A stretch of DNA of 6,113 nucleotides from assembly GCA_023432075.1 (NCBI GenBank), contig JAEYVD010000212.1:1-6113 (forward strand), read 5' to 3'. A program made the position numbers and the translations under genes. Every line of letters starts with the position of its first letter. The stretch's first letter is position 1. Shown piece after piece: positions 5,919 to 6,113 of this stretch. A model generated the notes under the pieces. It made no database searches. It was not told where the DNA came from and was given only the letters and a program-made list of their open reading frames with translations. The stretch comes from Pseudomonadota bacterium (GTDB taxonomy: Bacteria > Pseudomonadota > Gammaproteobacteria > Burkholderiales > Burkholderiaceae_B).

Positions 5919-5950
5919 AAAAACCCCGATTCGCAGGAATCGGGGTTTTT
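5919..5950. terminator. Strong bidirectional intrinsic terminator
   Basis: A 14-bp perfect stem has AAAAACCCCGATTC on the left and GAATCGGGGTTTTT on the right, with a GCAG loop. The GC-rich core and flanking A and T runs make a textbook rho-independent terminator on both strands. It ends the small gene and would also stop any transcript coming from the right edge. Confidence 0.92.
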
Positions 5951-5955
5951 GCTTG

Positions 5956-5972
5956 AAGGGGTCAGACACCTT
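5956..5972. repeat. Imperfect palindrome AAGGGGTCAGACACCTT
   Basis: AAGGGGTC and GACACCTT form an 8-bp inverted repeat around a central A, with one G/A mismatch. Sequences of this kind recur between genes in many proteobacteria and are sometimes near REP-type elements; I recall this but could not check it. Only one copy occurs in the window. Confidence 0.35.
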
Positions 5973-6012
5973 GCGGAGTTCAGCAAGCAGAAGAAGACAG
6001 CATGAGCGGGTA

Positions 6013-6069
6013 TCATCTGGCCTTATCCCCGGCGAATGCCAACCACGCCCCGGATGCGTAGCCAGATGA
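6013..6069. repeat. 9-bp inverted repeat with a 39-base interior
   Basis: TCATCTGGC (6013-6021) is the exact reverse complement of GCCAGATGA (6061-6069). The 39 bases between contain CCCCGG twice. The arms could close a long hairpin in RNA or mark the ends of a small repeated element. There is no transposase and no flanking target duplication that I can see. Confidence 0.35.
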
Positions 6070-6113
6070 GTAGCTAGACCGGGGTTTTGGAAGGCGCCAC
6101 CGCCAAGAACCGC

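Larger units (their letters stand above)
5951..6113. other. Gene-free right edge
   Basis: No convincing gene in these 163 bases. An ATG at 6002 opens only 19 codons (MSGYHLALSPANANHAPDA) before a TAG at 6059. A different frame is open from 6078 to the right edge without a start codon. Two inverted repeats (5956-5972 and 6013-6069) and a repeated CCCCGG (6027 and 6048) are the only structure. It may be an intergenic repeat, the decayed end of a gene, or the upstream region of a gene beyond the edge. Confidence 0.5.

Noticed and set aside
5607..5969. A 120-codon minus-strand frame across the small gene and its terminator
   Set aside because: It reads through a strong terminator hairpin, has no start signal, and shows no recognisable motif. 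The plus-strand gene has a perfect Shine-Dalgarno sequence.
6002..6061. A 19-codon peptide starting at ATG 6002
   Set aside because: No clear ribosome binding site beyond a purine-rich stretch, very short, and no supporting context. Mentioned only as part of the unexplained right edge.

Overview
The window looks like chromosomal DNA from a high-GC betaproteobacterium. Base composition, codon use and the overall look of the proteins suggest the Alcaligenaceae (Achromobacter/Bordetella group). That placement is inferred from family resemblance recalled from memory, not from a search. The one clearly AT-richer stretch is about 3850-3935, inside the divergent regulatory region. No tRNA, rRNA, CRISPR array or transposase gene is visible.

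Layout, left to right. (1) 2-1396, plus strand: most of an M81-family (MlrC-like) metallopeptidase whose first ~35 residues lie off the left edge. (2) 1404-1429: a perfect 11-bp hairpin between convergent genes, probably a terminator. (3) 1469-2173, minus strand: a riboflavin synthase of the E. coli RibE/RibC type with a C-terminal extension, far from any other riboflavin gene and without an FMN riboswitch. (4) 2274-3707, minus strand: an NAD-type aldehyde dehydrogenase with all catalytic residues, 100 bases upstream of the riboflavin synthase. (5) 3708-3999: a divergent regulatory region with an inverted repeat, TGTCA-N7-TGACA, that overlaps possible -35 elements on both strands. (6) 4000-4803, plus strand: a FadR-type (FCD) GntR regulator. 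(7) 4821-5603, plus strand: a short-chain dehydrogenase 17 bases downstream of the regulator, surely co-transcribed, with two of its four catalytic-tetrad positions non-canonical. (8) 5691-5912, plus strand: a 73-residue acidic protein of unknown function with an excellent ribosome binding site, a leader hairpin and a strong bidirectional terminator. (9) 5951-6113: no convincing gene, but two inverted repeats.

The best functional reading is a small oxidation module. The GntR regulator sits between a divergently transcribed aldehyde dehydrogenase and a co-transcribed alcohol/ketone-type dehydrogenase. The likely arrangement is that the regulator senses a small carboxylate or related metabolite and controls both promoters through the shared operator. 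The substrate cannot be read from the sequence. The M81 peptidase and the small acidic protein appear to be separate transcription units bounded by terminators. Nothing here proves a wholly new system. The best leads are the atypical SDR active site, the stand-alone riboflavin synthase paralogue, the divergent operator and the orphan small gene.
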